From Janthinobacterium agaricidamnosum (GTDB lineage Bacteria; Pseudomonadota; Gammaproteobacteria; Burkholderiales; Burkholderiaceae_D), in the NCBI RefSeq assembly GCF_003667705.1, contig NZ_CP033019.1:3658001-3722000 (forward strand): DNA of 64,000 nucleotides, given 5' to 3'. Below the pieces are notes generated by a model, which worked only from the letters and a program-made list of their open reading frames with translations, made no database searches and was not told the DNA's origin. The translations under genes were made by a program, and so were the position numbers. Shown here one piece after another: positions 52,803 through 61,388 of this stretch; the stretch's first letter is position 1, and each line of letters begins with the position of its first letter.

Positions 52803-54056
52803 TTATTCCTTGGAAGTCGATGCTGCTTTCGCGGCGATCTTGGCGTCTTTTGCTTCAGGTTTTGCGGGAGCGACGGGCGCGGTCGGGTCGAAATCCATCG
52901 CCACCATCTGCGGCGTCACGGGCGCGCCGGGGCGCACGCGCTGCAAGCCGTTGACGACGATTTTTTCGCCCGCTTTCAAGCCTTCTCGCACCACGCGCAA
53001 GCCGTCCGAGGTCGGGCCCAGCTTGACGGCGCGGTATTCGGCCTTGTTGTCGGCGCCCACCACGTAGACGTATTTGCGGCTTTGATCCGTGCCGACGGCG
53101 CGGTCGGAGATCAACAGCGCCGTGCTTTGCGCGTGCGGGCCGTTGCCGCCATCGAGCTGGATGCGCGCGAACAGGCCCGGCACCAGCTGGCGCTCGGCGT
53201 TGGCGAAGGTGGCGCGCATGCGCACGCTGCCCGTGGCCGGGTCGAGCTGGTTGTCGACGAATTCCAGCTTGCCTTCGTGCGGGAAGCCCGTTTCATTGGC
53301 CAGGCCCACCTTGACGGTGACGGGCGTGCCCTTTTGCGCCGTGCCGGCCACGCGCAGGTAGGTATCTTCATCGCCGTCGAAGCTGGCATAGATGCGGTCC
53401 GTCGACACCACCGACGTCAAAATGGCGGAAGCGTCGATCAGGTTGCCGACGGTGATTTCCGCCTTGCTGACGCGGCCGCTGATCGGCGCCTGCACCTGCG
53501 TGTACGACAGGTTCAGCCTGGCCGCTTCATACGCGGCTTGCGCCGAGCGGACATTCGCGTCCAGCTCTTTCAGACCCGAGGCCTTTTCGTCGAATTCGCG
53601 CTGGGCGATGGCTTTTTCGGCCAGCAGCTTTTCAGCGCGCGACAGTTCCAGCTTGGCCAGTTCCGCCTTGGCGCGGGCCGATGCGGCCGTGCCTTCGGCG
53701 CGCGACACTTCAGCCTGGAATGGGCGCGGATCGATGACGAACAGCACATCGCCCTTCTTCACTTCGCTGCCCGGCTTGAAGTTGACGGCCGTGATGAAGC
53801 CGCCGACGCGCGAGCGGATTTCCACGCGCTCGATCGCTTCCAGGCGGCCCGAGAATTCCTGCGTTTCCGTGATCTGTTTTTCAACGACGGCGGCGGCCGA
53901 GATGGGCGGGCCGCCGGCCGCTGGCGCGTCGGGCACCTTGCTATTGGCCGAATCGCAGCCGGCCAGGCTCACGGCCACCAGTCCCGCCAGCGCGAGCGAG
54001 GCCGCCAGGGGCTTGATGAGTGTACCTAAGGTGGAAAATTGTTGAACGTTTTTCAT
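52803..54056 (-). CDS. RND efflux periplasmic adaptor (membrane fusion) lipoprotein
   Basis: 417 residues from ATG 54054-54056 with AGGGA upstream. The signal has a lipobox LAGC34. The biotinyl-lipoyl motif is RSRVGGFITAVNFKPGSEVKKGDVLFVIDPRPF, followed by an alpha-hairpin of about 70 residues (EGTAASARAKAELAKLELSRAEKLL) and beta-barrel and proximal domains. The last 25 residues are a Lys/Ala-rich tail. It is the first gene of the operon and is preceded by two palindromic operators. Confidence 0.95.
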   Translation of the reverse strand: MKNVQQFSTLGTLIKPLAASLALAGLVAVSLAGCDSANSKVPDAPAAGGPPISAAAVVEKQITETQEFSGRLEAIERVEIRSRVGGFITAVNFKPGSEVKKGDVLFVIDPRPFQAEVSRAEGTAASARAKAELAKLELSRAEKLLAEKAIAQREFDEKASGLKELDANVRSAQAAYEAARLNLSYTQVQAPISGRVSKAEITVGNLIDASAILTSVVSTDRIYASFDGDEDTYLRVAGTAQKGTPVTVKVGLANETGFPHEGKLEFVDNQLDPATGSVRMRATFANAERQLVPGLFARIQLDGGNGPHAQSTALLISDRAVGTDQSRKYVYVVGADNKAEYRAVKLGPTSDGLRVVREGLKAGEKIVVNGLQRVRPGAPVTPQMVAMDFDPTAPVAPAKPEAKDAKIAAKAASTSKE

Positions 54057-54245
54057 TTTATTTCCCTGTTTTATGAAAATTTCTAATGATATGGGCGGCA
54101 GGAAGCAACCCAGCTGAAAAAGTGAATGGTGGTGCCATGGCGCCCGACGGCGCTCGATCAAAGGTAAACAGGCCGCCAGCTGCTTGAAAGCGGACGGGGA
54201 CGACGAAGCTGGCTGTGCGAACGCACAACGCAGACAGGAAGGGAA

Positions 54246-54299
54246 CTACACTGCGTAGTGTAGCAACCGAAACTCAAAAAGTAAACTGATTAGTGTAAG
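54246..54299. promoter_or_regulatory. Two tandem operator-like palindromes upstream of the RND operon
   Basis: CTACACT-GCGT-AGTGTAG (54246-54263) is a perfect 7-bp-arm dyad. GTAAACTGATTAGTGTAAG (54281-54299) is a related imperfect dyad; the 16-bp cores TACACTGCGTAGTGTA and TAAACTGATTAGTGTA agree at 12 positions and are 35 bp apart. This form is common for TetR/AcrR-type repressors of RND operons. No tetR-like gene is adjacent. Confidence 0.65.
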
Positions 54300-54327
54300 T
54301 TTTTTTGCAGTGCCGCAGATGGCGGCT

Positions 54328-55188
54328 TTATGACTCGGGCTCCTGCCCCAGTCCGGCGACGAAACTGCTAATTTCGCTCAATACCTGCACCTTGCAGGCG
54401 CATTCATTACGGGCGGTCGCGTCTTGCAGCGGCGCGGCGGCCATGCGCCGCACGGTGGTCTTGATGCCGCAGGCGATCAATTTACTGCCGTATTGTTCAG
54501 CCTCGTCGCGCAATGGGTCATCTTCGCTGGACAAGATCAAGGCTGGCGGCAGGTTCTTCAGGCGGCTCGACTGCAATGGCGACGCGTACGGGTGGGTGCG
54601 GTCAGCGGCGTTCGGCAGGTAGCCGCGGTAGGCGGCGGCGCACTGGTCCGCCACTTCGGCCAGGTCCGGACAGGTCGGCAAGTGGCGCATCGAACAGGTC
54701 GACAGGCCGGGGTCGAGCATGGGCATGATCAGCACCTGGCCCGCGAGGGGCGGGCCGCCCCGGTCGCGCGACATCATCGCGCACACGGCAGCCAGGTTGG
54801 CGCCCGCTTCGATGCCCGACACCACCATCTGCTTGCCCGTCCAGCCCAGCTTGGACTTGTTCTTTTTCGCCCACAGCAGCACGGCATGCGCGTCTTCCAC
54901 GGCGGCGGGGAATGGCCGCACCTTCGCCAGCGTATAGTTCGCGGCCAGCACCACGTGGTCGGGATTGCTCAGCACGAGGCAGCGCAGGAAGTCGTCCGCG
55001 TCGTCCAGGTCGCCGGCCACAAAGCCGCCGCCATGGAAGAAGACCATCAGGTTCGGCTGCTTGGCACCCGGCACGCCGGCCGTGTAGACGCGCGCGCCGA
55101 GCGCATCCTGCGCGCCCTGCACCTGGATGTCGCGTATCTTCAGCGCCTGGCCAGGTGCCAGTTCGGCCGTGGTGTCGGCAATGCTCAT
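54328..55188 (-). CDS. HSL-type alpha/beta hydrolase fold protein lacking the catalytic Ser and His
   Basis: 286 residues from ATG 55186-55188. The fold is that of hormone-sensitive-lipase-like esterases: FFHGGGFVAGD (oxyanion hole) and EDDPLRDEAEQYGSKL (acid-block Asp) are intact. The nucleophile elbow, normally G-D-S-A-G, reads G-I-E-A-G, and the position of the catalytic His block (usually GMIHGF) reads MAAAPLQD. It is therefore probably a non-enzymatic binding or regulatory protein. Its start overlaps the stop of the small exported protein gene (ATGA). Confidence 0.82.
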   Translation of the reverse strand: MSIADTTAELAPGQALKIRDIQVQGAQDALGARVYTAGVPGAKQPNLMVFFHGGGFVAGDLDDADDFLRCLVLSNPDHVVLAANYTLAKVRPFPAAVEDAHAVLLWAKKNKSKLGWTGKQMVVSGIEAGANLAAVCAMMSRDRGGPPLAGQVLIMPMLDPGLSTCSMRHLPTCPDLAEVADQCAAAYRGYLPNAADRTHPYASPLQSSRLKNLPPALILSSEDDPLRDEAEQYGSKLIACGIKTTVRRMAAAPLQDATARNECACKVQVLSEISSFVAGLGQEPES

Positions 55189-55397
55189 TGCGCCACCACC
55201 GGCTGCACCGCCACATCGCGTACCGCGTCGTTCAGGCACAACAGGGCGACGCCGCCCACTTCATGGGTCAGGGCGCTATAAGCGCTGGCTTCGCTTTGCG
55301 CCGCCAGCGAGTAGGCATCCGTCGATACCATCGCGGCCAGAGCGAGCAGGCTCGCCGCCAAGGCGAATACTGCAAAGTTTCCATTCCGATGACCCAT
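55185..55397 (-). CDS. Small exported or membrane-anchored protein, 70 aa
   Basis: MGHRNGNFAVFALAASLLALAAMVSTDA is a signal or anchor segment, followed by about 42 residues (YSLAAQSEASAYSALTHEVGG). No family is recognised. AGGAGA precedes the ATG. It overlaps the downstream hydrolase-like gene by 4 nt, so the two are made together. It is divergent from the LysR gene, 148 bp away. Confidence 0.68.
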   Translation of the reverse strand: MGHRNGNFAVFALAASLLALAAMVSTDAYSLAAQSEASAYSALTHEVGGVALLCLNDAVRDVAVQPVVAQ

Positions 55398-55545
55398 GAT
55401 GTTTCTCCTGTTGTACTTCCTGCGGCATCACATTTATGCTGCAGTACAACAACTCTAGACTTGATCTACAATCTGATAAAGAGTGCAATGCCGAATTGAT
55501 TGTTCAGGATTCTGAATAATCACGAAGAAAGTGATAGGAAATCAA

Positions 55546-56505
55546 GTGAACAAGCTGCAAGCCATGGAAGTTTTCATCCAAGTCGTCGATGCGGGCGGTT
55601 TTACGCGCGCGGCGGAAAACATGCAGTTGCCCAAAGCCACCGTGTCGACCCTGATCCAGTCGCTGGAAGCGAGCCTGTCGGTCAAGTTGCTCAACCGCAC
55701 CACGCGCCATGTCAGCATCACCTCCGACGGCGCCGCATATTACGAACGCTGCGTGCGCATCCTGTCGGACGTGCGCGAAGCCGAGGAATCGCTGTCGCGC
55801 ACGCGATTGAGTCCCAGCGGACGGCTGCGCGTGGACGCGCCCACGGCCCTGGCCAGCGAACTGATCATCCCTGCCCTGCCCGACTTCTTCGCCCGCTACC
55901 CGGATATATCGCTGGAACTCGGCTGCAGCGACCGTCCCGTCGACCTGATCGAGGAAGGCGTCGACTGCGCCGTGCGCGGCGGCGAACTGGGCGATTTGAA
56001 CCTGATCGCGCGCCGTGTCGGCGTACTGCATTTCATCACCTGTGCCGCGCCCGGCTACCTGGCGCGCTATGGCACGCCGCTGCACCCGAACGACCTGGCG
56101 CAGCACCGGGGCGTGAATTTTTTCTCCGCCAAGACGGGCAAGACCTTTGAATGGGATTTCACGCGCGCAGGCGAACGCATCCAGATGTCCATGCCCAGCC
56201 ATATTGCCTTGAACGACTCGAACGCCTACGCGGCGGCCGGCCTGGCGGGCCTGGGCATCGTGCAAATGACGCATTTCATGCTTGCGCCCCTGATGGAACA
56301 GGGCAAAATGGTGGAATTGCTGGGCGATTGGGAATCCGACCCGTTGCCCATCCACGTGATCTATCCGCCCAACCGCCACCTGTCCGCCAAGGTGCGCGTG
56401 TTTGTCGAATGGGTCGCCGACATGTTTACCAACCACCCGGCCACGCAGCTGAAGGGCAAGAGCACCCTGCCCGCGCGTGCCGCCCTGACCGAGGCCCAGC
56501 CATGA
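55546..56505 (+). CDS. LysR family transcriptional regulator
   Basis: 319 residues from the GTG at 55546-55548 (an AGGA site 6 nt upstream; GTG 55531 is the alternative). NKLQAMEVFIQVVDAGGFTRAAENMQLPKATVSTLIQSLEASL is the LysR winged helix-turn-helix with an AaeR/PecT-like composition. The effector domain begins near residue 90 (SPSGRLRVDAPTALASE). It is divergent from the small exported protein/hydrolase-like operon, which it probably regulates, and its stop overlaps the next gene's start (ATGA). Confidence 0.92.
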   Translation: MNKLQAMEVFIQVVDAGGFTRAAENMQLPKATVSTLIQSLEASLSVKLLNRTTRHVSITSDGAAYYERCVRILSDVREAEESLSRTRLSPSGRLRVDAPTALASELIIPALPDFFARYPDISLELGCSDRPVDLIEEGVDCAVRGGELGDLNLIARRVGVLHFITCAAPGYLARYGTPLHPNDLAQHRGVNFFSAKTGKTFEWDFTRAGERIQMSMPSHIALNDSNAYAAAGLAGLGIVQMTHFMLAPLMEQGKMVELLGDWESDPLPIHVIYPPNRHLSAKVRVFVEWVADMFTNHPATQLKGKSTLPARAALTEAQP

Positions 56506-57491
56506 CCGCAGCAAGCACATCACCGCACCTGCACCTGCACCCGCACCGCATCGTCTTTCTCGACCGCGACAGCCTGATCGCCACCGTGCGCCCGCCCGCC
56601 TTCGCCCACGGCTGGGAAGAATATCCGCATACCAAGGGCAGCGAGCAGACGGTAGCCCGCCTGCAAGGCGCCAGCATCGCCATCACGAACAAGGTGCCGC
56701 TGCGCGCGGCCGAACTGGCGCAGCTGCCCGACCTGAAGATGATCGCCGTGGCCGCCACGGGCACGGATATCCTCGACCTGGCCGCCTGCCGCGCGCGGGG
56801 CATTATCGTCGCGAATATCCGCGACTATGCGCGCGCCACCGTGCCCGAGCACACGCTGGCCCTGATGCTGGCCCTGCGCCGCCAGCTGGTCGCCTACCGC
56901 GCGGACGTGGAAGCGGGCCTGTGGCAGAAGTCCGACCGCTTCTGCCTGTTCGGCCACCCGATCCGCGACCTGGCCGGCAGCCGCCTCGGTTTGCTCGGCT
57001 ACGGCGCGCTGGGCAAGTCCGTGGCCCAGCTGGGACGCGCCTTCGGCATGCAGGTGATCGTCCACAACCGTTCCCCGATCCAGGAAGACGGCGTGCAGGA
57101 AGTGAGTTTTGATGAACTGCTGGCCAGCTCCGACGTGCTGAGCCTGCATCTGCCGCTGACGGACAAGACGCGCAACATCATCGGAGAGCAAGAGCTGGCG
57201 CGCATGCAGCCCACGTCGCTGCTGATCAACACGGCGCGGGGCGGCCTCGTCGATGAAGCGGCGCTGGCCGACGCATTGACCCGTGGCGTGATCGCCGGCG
57301 CCGGCTTCGACGTGCTGTCGAAGGAACCGCCGCCGCCCGACAACCCGCTGTTGAACTTGCGCCTGCCCAACTTCATCCTCACCCCGCACACGGCCTGGGC
57401 CAGCGGCGAGGCCATGCAAAAGCTGGCCGACATTCTGATCGGCAATATCGAAGCGTTCGAGCGCGGCGCTCCCGTGAACGTGGTGGCATGA
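56502..57491 (+). CDS. D-isomer-specific 2-hydroxyacid dehydrogenase (glycerate dehydrogenase-like)
   Basis: 329 residues starting MTAASTSPHLHLH. The NAD-binding glycine motif is GLLGYGALGKSVAQLG, and the catalytic Arg/Glu/His triad is seen in NTARGGLVDE, FDVLSKEPPP and LTPHTAWAS. Of the hydroxypyruvate/glyoxylate reductase type. The start overlaps the lysR stop and the stop overlaps the next ORF (ATGA), so three genes are co-translated. Confidence 0.93.
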   Translation: MTAASTSPHLHLHPHRIVFLDRDSLIATVRPPAFAHGWEEYPHTKGSEQTVARLQGASIAITNKVPLRAAELAQLPDLKMIAVAATGTDILDLAACRARGIIVANIRDYARATVPEHTLALMLALRRQLVAYRADVEAGLWQKSDRFCLFGHPIRDLAGSRLGLLGYGALGKSVAQLGRAFGMQVIVHNRSPIQEDGVQEVSFDELLASSDVLSLHLPLTDKTRNIIGEQELARMQPTSLLINTARGGLVDEAALADALTRGVIAGAGFDVLSKEPPPPDNPLLNLRLPNFILTPHTAWASGEAMQKLADILIGNIEAFERGAPVNVVA

Positions 57492-57943
57492 GCGCCTTGC
57501 AGGAACTCGATGAACTGCTGGGGCTGGACGGCGACGAATACGACCGCCTCGACCTGTTCCAGGAGGCGGACGAACTGATCGGGCAACTGCGGACCGCCGA
57601 CGTGCCCGCGCTGCTGGCCCTGTGGCCGCAGCGCGAGCCACGCTGGCAGCAGCGTTTCACGCAAGCGAGCGCTTCCATCGACGGCGCCGTGCTGCGCGCC
57701 CTGCTGGCCGGTTTGCTGCAGATCAAGGAGACGTGCCACGGCGTGTTCGAACTGATGTCGCGCCTGCCTGCGACAGCCGACGCCTCTGCGCTCAGCGACG
57801 CGCTGCTCGATTACGCCGAGCGAGCCTGGTATGCGGACCAGGGGCGGCACCGGCAAATCCAGATCAGCTGCTGGAGCTGCGGGCTGTCGGGCCGGCTGCT
57901 GAAGCGGCTGGGGCTGTCTGCCTGGAAGGATGCGGGGCTGTAG
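57488..57943 (+). CDS. Hypothetical protein, 151 aa, coupled to the dehydrogenase
   Basis: A helical, slightly acidic protein (MSALQELDELLGLDGDEYDR) with a repeated R-W-x-Q-R pattern in REPRWQQRF and a Cys-pair near the end (SCWSCGLSGRLLKRLGL) that could bind zinc. No family is recognised. It overlaps the preceding gene by 4 nt (ATGA), which supports expression. It is conserved only by inference. Confidence 0.68.
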   Translation: MSALQELDELLGLDGDEYDRLDLFQEADELIGQLRTADVPALLALWPQREPRWQQRFTQASASIDGAVLRALLAGLLQIKETCHGVFELMSRLPATADASALSDALLDYAERAWYADQGRHRQIQISCWSCGLSGRLLKRLGLSAWKDAGL

Positions 57944-57946
57944 CCG

Positions 57947-58447
57947 CTACGGCGCGGCAGGCCGCTCGAATGAAAACCCGGGCGCATACGCGTGATAACC
58001 GTCGAAATCGCCCTTGCCAATGGCGGCACCTTGGCTGCGGGCAATCGCATACGCCATGCTGAAGTGAAAGTAGAAATTCGGCAGGATGTACAAATTCAAA
58101 TACTCGCCGGCCGGCAGCGCGATGTCGGCAAAGCCGGCGCGGTCGCGGCAGATGCGGTCTGGCGGCCCGTCGAAGCGCTCTGCGGGAATCGCCTTGAGAT
58201 AACGCATGGTCTGCGCGATCTGTTCCTGCAGGCTGGCGGCGGCGCTGAAATCGGCCACCTCCAGCCCCGCCAGCGGGCAGCAGCCGCGCAGCGAAAAGCT
58301 TACGGCTGCGCGCACTTGCTGGGCAAACGGCAGCATGTCCGGGTGCAGCCGCGTGGCCAGGATCTGCGGCTGGGCCTCGAGCTTGTCCAGCATGGCCGAC
58401 AACTGACCCAGCGAGCGGCAAAAGATGGCGACGGGGTGGCTGTTCAT
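57947..58447 (-). CDS. DUF1993 family protein
   Basis: 166 residues from ATG 58445-58447 with AAGGA upstream. SLGQLSAMLDKLEAQPQI, FAQQVRAAVSFSLRGCCPLAGLE and LNLYILPNFYFHFSMAYAIAR are DUF1993 blocks. It is a helical DinB-like fold with a conserved His and Asn, of unknown function. It is convergent with the previous gene, with stop codons 3 nt apart. Confidence 0.85.
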   Translation of the reverse strand: MNSHPVAIFCRSLGQLSAMLDKLEAQPQILATRLHPDMLPFAQQVRAAVSFSLRGCCPLAGLEVADFSAAASLQEQIAQTMRYLKAIPAERFDGPPDRICRDRAGFADIALPAGEYLNLYILPNFYFHFSMAYAIARSQGAAIGKGDFDGYHAYAPGFSFERPAAP

Positions 58448-58510
58448 CATTTCCTTGTGCAAGATTCACGATGACAAGAGTGTGCCACAGGCACCCGCGT
58501 CGCCGCAGCG

Positions 58511-59392
58511 TTATCGCCGGTGCTTGCTGAAAAATTCCCACATCACCTCGTTCGCATCGACGGCGCGCGTGGTCTTGCCGATGGGCAGGCCAACATTGAA
58601 AGCGTCGGCGCCCGGCCACGTGTGGCCGCCATCCTTGACGGTGAGCAAGGCCACCTTGGCGCCGCCCTCACCACTGCCCTGCTCCAGCCAGTTCACTTGC
58701 GTGGCGTCGCCCGCAGGACCAGGCATCAGGCGCGGCTGCGGCGTGGCGCCGTCGATGCCGTTGTGCCTGCGCCAGTAATCATACGTGCCTTCGGCCGACA
58801 GGTAGCTGGCGGCCTTGCCCTCAAACAGCACGACCTTGTCGGCCATGCCCTGTATCAGCAGCATGCCGACCTTGTCCTTCTGCTTGTGATGCTGGAGCAC
58901 GGGTTCCGGCATGGGCGCGCCCACCGAGGCAACGGCGGCGAACTGTTGCGGCAGTTCCGCCGCCAGGCGCAGGGCAAAGAAACCGCCGCGCGACAGGCCC
59001 GTCGCATACACGCGCTTGTCATCGATGCGATAATCCTGTTTGAGTTTGCTCAATATCGCTTGCGTAAAGCCGACGTCATCGGTGCCTGCCAGGTAATCCA
59101 TGCCGAAGCCCACGTTCCAGTCTTGCTTGATGCCTTGCGGATACACAACGATGAACCGGTGCCGCTCGGCCGCCTTGTTCATCTGCGTGTACAGCATCTG
59201 TTCCGCCATGCTCATGCCGCCGCCATGGAAATTGAAGACGACGGGAAAGGTCTGCTGGGGCTGGCTTTGATAAGCCTCCGGCGTATAGACGATGTAGCGG
59301 CGCTTTTCCTCATTGTGGACGAGGCTGCTCACTTGCGCCAGAACCGGGATGCTGGTGCACGCCAGCACCAGCAGGCTGATAAGAAACTTCAT
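58511..59392 (-). CDS. Exported PHB-depolymerase-like (LpqC/esterase) serine hydrolase
   Basis: 293 residues with a signal peptide ending near VLA. FNFHGGGMSMAEQ gives the oxyanion hole, GLSRGGFFALR the nucleophile (Ser in G-L-S-R-G), and DGGHTWPG the His block. This matches secreted esterases of the poly(3-hydroxybutyrate) depolymerase/feruloyl-esterase class. It is downstream of the two-component kinase on the same strand, 75 nt away, so it may be one of its targets. Confidence 0.87.
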   Translation of the reverse strand: MKFLISLLVLACTSIPVLAQVSSLVHNEEKRRYIVYTPEAYQSQPQQTFPVVFNFHGGGMSMAEQMLYTQMNKAAERHRFIVVYPQGIKQDWNVGFGMDYLAGTDDVGFTQAILSKLKQDYRIDDKRVYATGLSRGGFFALRLAAELPQQFAAVASVGAPMPEPVLQHHKQKDKVGMLLIQGMADKVVLFEGKAASYLSAEGTYDYWRRHNGIDGATPQPRLMPGPAGDATQVNWLEQGSGEGGAKVALLTVKDGGHTWPGADAFNVGLPIGKTTRAVDANEVMWEFFSKHRR

Positions 59393-59467
59393 GCGGTTTT
59401 CTCCATTCATCAAGAGCTTGCAGCTTACGCAGGCGCCGGTGAAATCGCGGTGAAATCTCCCTGCTTT

Positions 59468-60691
59468 TTATCGTATCTGGAGGGGAATGATGTCGACGCG
59501 ATAGTGCGCCTCGCCCGGATGGAAACGGATATCCCAGCGCATGGCCTGCGCCACGCGCCCCAGCAAGCTTTGTCCATGCGCAAATCCCTGGACGCGCCGC
59601 GGCTGCCCCGCCTGCACTGTATTGCTGATGCTCAGGCAACCTTGCGCAAACGCAATGTTGATGCGGCAAGCGGGGCCGCCATGGAACAGGGCATTCGCCA
59701 GGCAGTTATTGATGAGCAACATCGTCAACGGCGGGTTGCCGACAACCTCGAGGCGCTCGGGCAAGTCCAGGGTCAGCAGGCTGGCGTCCCACGGATGTTC
59801 GTCGAGCAGGCGCAGCAGGCATTGCTCGATGCAGGCGCGCAACTCGACCACCTGGCCAGGCAGCTGCTCGGCCCGCGCCAGCGCGAACAGCACCTCGATG
59901 GTGGCGCGCATGTCGTCGACACCCTGGCGCAGCTGGACCTGCCCATCTGCCGCCAGGGGCTGCGCGCCGGCCAGCGCCAGGCTGTTGTGCATCAAGGTCA
60001 GCGGCGTGCGCAGTTCGTGGCTGACGTCGCGCGCGAATGCCTGTTCGCGCCGCAACACCGTTTGCAGTTCGGCAAACGTGGTTTCCAGGCGGCGCGCCAG
60101 GAAACCGATCTCGTCGGGGCGATCGCGCTCGCTGAAATGGACGGCGCCGCCGGGCGCCAGCTGGCGCGCTTCCTGCGCCAATCTCTGCAAGGGCAGCACG
60201 AGGCGCCGCGCCAGCCAGTATGCCTGCAGCAAGGCCAGGGCGATCAGCGCCAGCGCCACGCCAGCGACGACACCGCCCACCTCCCGCACCAGGCGCTGCA
60301 CTACCAGCACGGGTGCCACGTCGGCCAGCAGATACGCGCGCTGCGGCTGGCCGGCGGCAGCGAGGTCCAGCGCCAGCACGTGATAATGCTGGCCCGTCGT
60401 CGTAAACACTTCGCCGCGCGGGGCAGACGGCGGCACGTGTGCGCGCACGGCTTGAGGCAAATCAAGGTAGCGGCCATAAACCGTGATGAGGTCGCTGCCA
60501 GACGGCGTAAGCTCACCGTGCTGGCGCAAGCGCTGGCTGACCACCGCCGCTTCGCGCTCGAGCAGGCGCTGCACCAGCATGTCTTCCGTCACGTAGGCGA
60601 TCACCAGCGCCAGGCCCGTGTAGCACAGGCACAGCAGGACGGTGAAGCCGGCCAGGGCCGCAAACAGGCGCTGCCGGATTGACCTAACCAT
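59468..60691 (-). CDS. Sensor histidine kinase of a two-component system
   Basis: 407 residues from ATG 60689-60691, overlapping the regulator gene by 8 nt. It has two membrane helices (about 12-35 and 140-162) with a ~100-residue periplasmic sensor, a HAMP domain, and HisKA with [19 protein letters not shown]. The ATP domain is short: an N-box (INNCLANAL) is present but the G1 Asp is replaced (SISNTVQ) and the G2 loop reads HGQSLLGRV. It is a small, divergent kinase subgroup, likely still active. Confidence 0.9.
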   Translation of the reverse strand: MVRSIRQRLFAALAGFTVLLCLCYTGLALVIAYVTEDMLVQRLLEREAAVVSQRLRQHGELTPSGSDLITVYGRYLDLPQAVRAHVPPSAPRGEVFTTTGQHYHVLALDLAAAGQPQRAYLLADVAPVLVVQRLVREVGGVVAGVALALIALALLQAYWLARRLVLPLQRLAQEARQLAPGGAVHFSERDRPDEIGFLARRLETTFAELQTVLRREQAFARDVSHELRTPLTLMHNSLALAGAQPLAADGQVQLRQGVDDMRATIEVLFALARAEQLPGQVVELRACIEQCLLRLLDEHPWDASLLTLDLPERLEVVGNPPLTMLLINNCLANALFHGGPACRINIAFAQGCLSISNTVQAGQPRRVQGFAHGQSLLGRVAQAMRWDIRFHPGEAHYRVDIIPLQIR

Positions 60692-61388
60692 CGCCGGCCG
60701 CCGCATCGAAGGCCAGGCGGTAGCCCAGCTGCGGGATGGTCACGAGTACACCCGCCGCGCCAAGCAACTCCAGTTGCTTGCGCAACGCGTAGATGTGCGA
60801 TTTGAGGGCGTCACTGTCGGGCGGCTGGCTGCCCCACAGGGCTTGCAGCAAGGCCGAGCGCGACACGGCGTGCGGATGCTCGCGGCACAGCAGCAGCAAA
60901 ATTTTAAAACCCGTCTGCGTCAACGGCAGCGGTACGTCGCCGACCAAGGCGCGCCCTGCGCGCGTCTGCAAGGTGAATGGGCCCACGCGCATTTCCTGAT
61001 GCACGTGCAGCTGCTGCCGTCGCGCCAGCGCTTCGCAGCGCAAGGCCACTTCGCGCAAGTCGAAGGGCTTGGTCAGATAGTCGTCGGCGCCGTCGCGAAA
61101 GCCGCGTGCCTTGTCTTCATAAGAGTCGCGCGCCGTCAGCATCAGAATCGGCACATTGCTGGGCGCACTGGCCTTGATGGCGCGGCACACCTGCAAGCCA
61201 TCGATATCGGGCAGGTTCAGGTCCAGCAGCACCACGTCATAAGTGTTGAGCGTGGCCAGCGCGACACCGAGCGCGCCCGTGCCCGCATGGTCGGTCTGCC
61301 AGCCCAGACCGTCGAGGAAATCCAATACCTGGCGCGCGATGGCCAGGTGGTCTTCCACCAGCAGGATGCTCAAGGGCGCTTTGCTCAT
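60684..61388 (-). CDS. OmpR/PhoB-family response regulator
   Basis: 234 residues. The receiver has acidic residues ED in LLVEDH, acceptor Asp in VVLLDLNLPD, the Thr in MLTARD and Lys in LTKPFD. The C-terminal winged helix ends IPQLGYRLAF. Start ATG overlaps the stop of the preceding GNAT gene by 4 nt, and its 3' end overlaps the kinase gene. Confidence 0.94.
   Translation of the reverse strand: MSKAPLSILLVEDHLAIARQVLDFLDGLGWQTDHAGTGALGVALATLNTYDVVLLDLNLPDIDGLQVCRAIKASAPSNVPILMLTARDSYEDKARGFRDGADDYLTKPFDLREVALRCEALARRQQLHVHQEMRVGPFTLQTRAGRALVGDVPLPLTQTGFKILLLLCREHPHAVSRSALLQALWGSQPPDSDALKSHIYALRKQLELLGAAGVLVTIPQLGYRLAFDAAAGDG

Noticed and set aside
55546..56505. LysR as a MexT orthologue controlling the RND pump
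   Set aside because: It is separated from the pump by another operon and is divergent from that one; its sequence is of a generic AaeR-like type. Kept only as a possibility.
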